Below are positions 32,156 through 36,020 of a stretch of 36,020 bases of DNA, one piece after another. A program made the translations under genes and the position numbers. This DNA comes from Mariaggregatimicrobium sp964498785 (GTDB lineage: Bacteria; Zhuqueibacterota; Zhuqueibacteria; Thermofontimicrobiales; Thiofontviventaceae): contig CAZCJL010000066.1 in assembly GCA_964498785.1 (NCBI GenBank), forward strand, positions 1 through 36,020, read 5' to 3'. A model generated the notes under the pieces. It saw only the letters and a program-made list of their open reading frames with translations, was not told the DNA's origin and did not search any database. Within the stretch, counting starts at the first letter, position 1. Every line of letters begins with the position of its first letter.

Positions 32156-33502
32156 TTATTGTTTTGACATATCGGTAACTATTTCAGTAAAATTGGCTTG
32201 TCTTGACCTCTGAACAAATAATTCAATAACAACAGGCAGTGTCAACACAAGGAACGGTAAAATTGGCAAACGGAACCTGGATGCTCCGATTGGTCCGGTC
32301 AGTAGTGCCACATACATACAAATAGTTAGCAAAAATATTTTATAACAACGATTCCTGTTTGGAGTAATACTAAAATAAATCAAAGCTCCTAAAAACATAA
32401 AATTTATAATTGTCATCACGGCAAAGTACATCAACAATGTCAGTGGAATTTTTCTAAAAATATGAAAAATAGCGCTGAAGCCATATTGATGATATAACTT
32501 CAACATACTAACCGAGCTATCAAGTTGTAAAAAATTGTACACATCAAACCGGCCCGGATCAATAAAAAAATTGATAGTACCCTTAATGTGAAACATCAAA
32601 TATAAGAAGAAGTTATCAAAAATAATATCATAGCTTTTATTTTCAAGAAATCTGTATTGCTCGGAATATGATGTTTTCGCCGCAGCGTCGCGATTTATTT
32701 GAGCAATGAATTGCTCTGCTTTTTCAGTATCATATTTATTCGCTAAAAATCCTTGAATATTGTAGCGCAATAAATTGTGAATTTTAATTGACGAATAGTG
32801 AAAGACTCCTGTTTGCCGATAGTTCCGATAACTCCAACAGGAAATTGTAAAAATAAAGATTAACGGCAAAATCAAAATCGTTTTTTTTCGATCTCGGATA
32901 TAGAACCAACCATGAAAAATAATATTTGGTATCCAGAAGTACAGAAAAATTGGTTTTGTGAGTACTGTCGCTACCAGACATAGGTTATAGAAAAGCAAAT
33001 AATATAATTTTCCGGTTTTGTTATATTTCAAAATGTGATAGAATGCACCCAGCAAAAAACTTTGAAGCACAACCTCGCTCATAATGATATTTGTAAATAT
33101 TAATTGCGAGGGGTATAACAAAAAAATTATTGTTAAAATCAAACGCCAGTGGGAAGATAAATCATAATATCCGGTTATTCGATAAATGAGCAATCCGTTC
33201 AAAAAAGTTAAAAATAATTGTAACAACAGAATAAGTTGTGCATTATCAAACACAAGCAAGCTCATCGACAAAATAAATGGGTACAGCGGCGGACGTCGCG
33301 TCATTAAATCAAAATCGACTTCCATGTTAAAATCGCCGCAGTAGACAGATTTATATTCTAAAATATTTTCTGCCTCCTGAATGTACTCCCCTGCATCACC
33401 GATTTTCGCAACTTCCGGACGCTTTAAAGTATAAATAAAAACGATTAGATAGAGAAAAAAAATAGTGATAAAAATTGCTATCCAAAAGCGTCTATATTTC
33501 AT
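32156..33502 (-). CDS. GT-C fold integral membrane glycosyltransferase (PMT/ArnT-like)
   Basis: 448 residues with about 10-11 membrane helices. The first extracytoplasmic loop carries 'KIGDAGEYIQEAENIL' and 'TRRPPLYPFILSMSL', the Asp-containing, Arg-Pro-Pro-x-Y-P pattern typical of polyprenyl-phosphate-sugar-dependent GT39/ArnT-like enzymes. 'LLYPSQLIFTNIIMSEVVLQSFLLGAFYHI' and 'LTKPIFLYFWIPNI' also fit. These enzymes transfer a sugar from a lipid-linked donor to protein or lipid on the outer face of the inner membrane. Its ATG overlaps the stop of the upstream Reg_prop gene by 4 nt (ATGA), a tight coupling that suggests the secreted protein may be its substrate or partner. The acceptor is not known. 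Confidence 0.82.
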   Translation of the reverse strand: MKYRRFWIAIFITIFFLYLIVFIYTLKRPEVAKIGDAGEYIQEAENILEYKSVYCGDFNMEVDFDLMTRRPPLYPFILSMSLLVFDNAQLILLLQLFLTFLNGLLIYRITGYYDLSSHWRLILTIIFLLYPSQLIFTNIIMSEVVLQSFLLGAFYHILKYNKTGKLYYLLFYNLCLVATVLTKPIFLYFWIPNIIFHGWFYIRDRKKTILILPLIFIFTISCWSYRNYRQTGVFHYSSIKIHNLLRYNIQGFLANKYDTEKAEQFIAQINRDAAAKTSYSEQYRFLENKSYDIIFDNFFLYLMFHIKGTINFFIDPGRFDVYNFLQLDSSVSMLKLYHQYGFSAIFHIFRKIPLTLLMYFAVMTIINFMFLGALIYFSITPNRNRCYKIFLLTICMYVALLTGPIGASRFRLPILPFLVLTLPVVIELFVQRSRQANFTEIVTDMSKQ

Positions 33503-35727
33503 TCTCGTATTACCGCGACTTTACCAACTTCAGACAATCCTGTTTCACTATTATGAATAATATAAATGTACACACCGCTGGATACAAATGTGCCGTCATC
33601 AGTTCTTCCATCCCATTCATAATATCCCTGTATCATCTCTTTTGGCACTTCCCGCACCATGATGCCATCGGGAGTAAAAAAGTTTATCGACACGCCATCT
33701 GCTAATTTATACAGAGCAAATCCGTTTCCGCTGCGAATGATAAACGGATTAGGCCCGGCTTTCACATTATCCAGATTTAGCTGTGGTTTTGCATAAGGAG
33801 TTTCCAGGCATGATAAACCATTCGTCGTCGCGATGTAAACGCGTCCGGTATTTTCATCAAATGCAAACGCTGTTACGCTTGAACTTACTAATGGGCTATT
33901 TTCGACTGTGTAATGAATCCATGTGAAATTATCCGGCGCCAGGATACTTAATCCGGCGATGGTTCCAAACCATTTATTATTACGCACATCAACAGCAATC
34001 GTCTGGATATTATCATGAATCACCCCGCTTTTTGCATAAACATTACCAGCCTGCCAGTAATTGAGCCCCATATTTGTACCCAGCCACATGATCCCTTCAT
34101 AATCCTTAGCAATTGACCGTACATCATTACTAATCAATCCATCGGTTGTTGTTAATGTTCCGGAGTAATCGTCATCAGATTTATCCAGTACAGTATTGTT
34201 ATGATCGATTACAGTAACGCCATTACGTGAACCAATCCACGCACGATTATACTGGTCAATACCAATACCGTATAATTCTTTATCATTATTGGTTAAAATG
34301 CCATCATTGGTGGAAAAATATTGCCACTGTCCTTCGGGGGTTGTTACTGCCACGATGTTTCCGTCTGCTGCTCCATATATAATGAACCAAACATTATTAT
34401 CTTTATCAATAGCGAGATTGGTGACTGGTACATAGCTCGGATCGATATCAATGCCACTCAAAACATCGCTTCGGTATACAGAAATATTATCGTCATCAGC
34501 TATTTTTATAGCGCCACCACCCCAACTCACGAACCATTTTTGATTATAATTATCAACCGCAACGTTCCAGATATTATTATTTGATAAACCGCTTCTTTCT
34601 TTGCTATAGTGCGTCCAGGTCAGCCCATCAAAACTGAAAATCCCGTCAGTCGGTGAACAGCACCAGAGCACGCCATTGTGATCCACTGCAAGTCCCTTGA
34701 AACTATTTCCTGCTGGTCCATTTGGAATATAATGATACCATTTTGATTCTGCCTGATCGTATTGCGCGAAACCTCTACTGGAAGTTGTTTTTGATCTTCC
34801 GACCCACACATTTCCATCTTCATTTATATCGATAGAAGTGATGTTTGTCACAAAATCACCAAGCTGAACCCAGGTATCTGATTCCAAAACATATACACCT
34901 ACTTTTGTTCCGGCATATAATTTCCCGTCTCTGCTGATTAAAGCATATACATCCCGCCTGCTATCATTTGACAAACCGTTATTCACTGTCACCCAGTCAT
35001 TATTTTCAAACTTGCAAATGCCTTTATCGGTGGCAACATAAACAATACTGTCTTTTGCAGAAATTGAGCGAACCGTATTACTCAGTAAATTACTATTTGA
35101 GGACGTGTAATAAGTCCAGCTATTCGGCGCTTGTAAATTGGGAATGTCAAGATTGGATTTGGAGACGCCAAAATCAGTTCCGGCCCAAATATCACGGTGA
35201 TGCAGGAAAACACTTTTTACAGGCACTTCCACGTTAAATCCGACGCCAAGATTTTTATAGGTTTCCTTTACTTCGCTGCTGTCATCACTATAAAGGTGAT
35301 GATAAAGACTTATCCCAATATCGATGCCCACAAATAATGAATCGCCCTTCAGGGCAAAATCATGAATCACATGCTCTTTTTGTTCAACGATATCGTCAAT
35401 AACCTTCCACTGCTTTGTTTCGTTGCGATAGGAATTAATGTATCCATTTGACATCCCAAACCAAACATTCCCCATAGAATCAACTGCAACCGCATTCACA
35501 TCATTTGAAGATAAAGCATTTGTATTCGTAAAATCTTCATAAGTGCTGTCATTAATATTGTATTTAAAAGCCCCTCCATTTGTAGCACACCAGATATTAC
35601 TTTTATAAATCCCGATATCGCGAATATCAGCTTTATTTGTATAGGTCGTCCAGTCCCCAATACCTGAATAAACAGTTGATGAAAATAGTATTCCGAGAAG
35701 ATAAAGGAATAATCTACTATTTTTCAT
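33499..35727 (-). CDS. Secreted Reg_prop beta-propeller protein with FlgD-like C-terminal domain
   Basis: 742 residues. Signal peptide MKNSRLFLYLLGILFSSTVYS. Residues ~25-640 hold repeated two-component-regulator-propeller blades with motif 'n.v.aiavD..gn.WfGt..G': for example DVNAVAVDSMGNVWFGMSNG, NNNIWNVAVDNYNQKWFVSW, DVRSIAKDYEGIMWLGTNMG and NIQTIAVDVRNNKWFGTIAG, giving about 12-14 repeats and probably two propellers. Residues ~655-742 form a FlgD_ig-like domain (AGPNPFIIRSGNGF...FFTPDGIMVREVP...YYEWDGRTDDGTFVSSGVYIYIIHN). In FCB bacteria such tails end many secreted proteins and can act in sorting. No kinase domain is present, so it is not a sensor kinase. AAGG lies 7 nt before the ATG. 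It is translationally coupled to the GT-C gene. Confidence 0.88.
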   Translation of the reverse strand: MKNSRLFLYLLGILFSSTVYSGIGDWTTYTNKADIRDIGIYKSNIWCATNGGAFKYNINDSTYEDFTNTNALSSNDVNAVAVDSMGNVWFGMSNGYINSYRNETKQWKVIDDIVEQKEHVIHDFALKGDSLFVGIDIGISLYHHLYSDDSSEVKETYKNLGVGFNVEVPVKSVFLHHRDIWAGTDFGVSKSNLDIPNLQAPNSWTYYTSSNSNLLSNTVRSISAKDSIVYVATDKGICKFENNDWVTVNNGLSNDSRRDVYALISRDGKLYAGTKVGVYVLESDTWVQLGDFVTNITSIDINEDGNVWVGRSKTTSSRGFAQYDQAESKWYHYIPNGPAGNSFKGLAVDHNGVLWCCSPTDGIFSFDGLTWTHYSKERSGLSNNNIWNVAVDNYNQKWFVSWGGGAIKIADDDNISVYRSDVLSGIDIDPSYVPVTNLAIDKDNNVWFIIYGAADGNIVAVTTPEGQWQYFSTNDGILTNNDKELYGIGIDQYNRAWIGSRNGVTVIDHNNTVLDKSDDDYSGTLTTTDGLISNDVRSIAKDYEGIMWLGTNMGLNYWQAGNVYAKSGVIHDNIQTIAVDVRNNKWFGTIAGLSILAPDNFTWIHYTVENSPLVSSSVTAFAFDENTGRVYIATTNGLSCLETPYAKPQLNLDNVKAGPNPFIIRSGNGFALYKLADGVSINFFTPDGIMVREVPKEMIQGYYEWDGRTDDGTFVSSGVYIYIIHNSETGLSEVGKVAVIRE

Positions 35728-35752
35728 ACAGATACCTTTTTATATAAAATAA

Positions 35753-35774
35753 CCCTAAAAGAAATCTTTCAGGG
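35753..35774 (-). terminator. Weak hairpin upstream of Reg_prop gene
   Basis: CCCT-A-AAAG pairs with CTTT-C-AGGG around a short A/T loop, followed on the minus strand by TTATTTTATAT. It could be the terminator of a leftward gene lying beyond the window, or a 5' leader hairpin of the Reg_prop gene. The stem has one mismatch and is short. Confidence 0.35.
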
Positions 35775-35970
35775 CAAAATTAGTAATTTAATTATTCTAC
35801 TCACATAAGATTTAACAATATAACAACAATTTGGTTTCAAGTCAAGCGAAATTTGATTATTAAGTTTCTCCATAGTTATGGCGGCTGTTACATCATTTGT
35901 TTATTGAAACCACACGAGCTTATGGCAATTTTCGCTACCAGACGCTTTTTAAACTATGTCGGAACGAGCT

Positions 35971-36010
35971 GTCATTCCTCCCGCCACTGCGGGATTTTTA
36001 GCGGGAATCT
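35971..36010. repeat. REP-like palindrome at window end
   Basis: GTCATTCC, then CCCGC-CACT-GCGGG, then GCGGGAAT. This is the other orientation of the GGAATGAC-type intergenic palindrome seen at 1-24. The surrounding 35775-36020 stretch contains no supported gene. Confidence 0.5.
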
Positions 36011-36020
36011 CCTAAAATTA

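Noticed and set aside
33499..35727. Possible hybrid two-component sensor because of the Reg_prop repeats
   Set aside because: There is no HisKA, HATPase or transmembrane segment after the propeller; the C-terminus is a FlgD-like Ig domain.

Overview
The window comes from a Gram-negative, moderately AT-rich bacterium. The lipoprotein N-terminus with a 'TNPLDPDFSG' stretch after its lipobox, BACON-type repeats, a Reg_prop propeller ending in a FlgD-like 'PNPF...WDGR...SGVYIY' domain, and an integrin-like propeller fused to a histidine kinase all suggest the FCB superphylum (Calditrichota/KSB1-like lineages). That placement is inference from protein style; there is no rRNA in the window. A 100-N scaffold gap shows it is a draft or metagenome assembly.

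Layout. (1) 1-6703: a REP-like palindrome, a decayed AbrB-type antitoxin fragment, then a leftward three-gene envelope operon: small membrane protein, exported beta-rich protein, and a large lipoprotein with 11 BACON repeats. (2) 6704-9790: an accessory patch of small rightward genes, including a coiled-coil membrane protein, an orphan small protein, and a RelB-like antitoxin overlapping an internally deleted RelE-like toxin. It also holds REP-like palindromes, two broken copies of the 3' end of the neighbouring response-regulator gene (one interrupted by the gap), and a leftward MNT/HEPN pair. (3) 9791-13723: a two-component system, a histidine kinase with an extracytoplasmic FG-GAP/VCBS propeller and an NtrC-type sigma-54 activator. 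(4) 13959-16368: a small membrane protein and a metallophosphoesterase, converging on a sodium:solute symporter. (5) 16444-24578: leftward genes for an M23 peptidase, a glycosyltransferase, a long-form nucleotidyltransferase (RmlA-like), a cysteine hydrolase, an E1-like ThiF/MoeB protein and a YtcJ-like amidohydrolase. (6) 24690-35727: Yip1 and DUF4282 membrane proteins, DnaE, a CpoB/YbgF-like TPR protein, RecN, a GT-C membrane glycosyltransferase and a secreted Reg_prop/FlgD protein. A terminal REP-like palindrome closes the window.

Functionally, most of the window is chromosomal housekeeping (replication, repair, envelope and sugar-nucleotide metabolism). The unusual material is concentrated at 6.9-9.8 kb. 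There, toxin-antitoxin debris and duplicated ends of the response-regulator gene record repeated insertions or rearrangements at that gene's 3' end. The propeller histidine kinase and the BACON operon are the most plausible under-described functional systems. I found no CRISPR array, no tRNA or rRNA, and no intact transposase or integrase.
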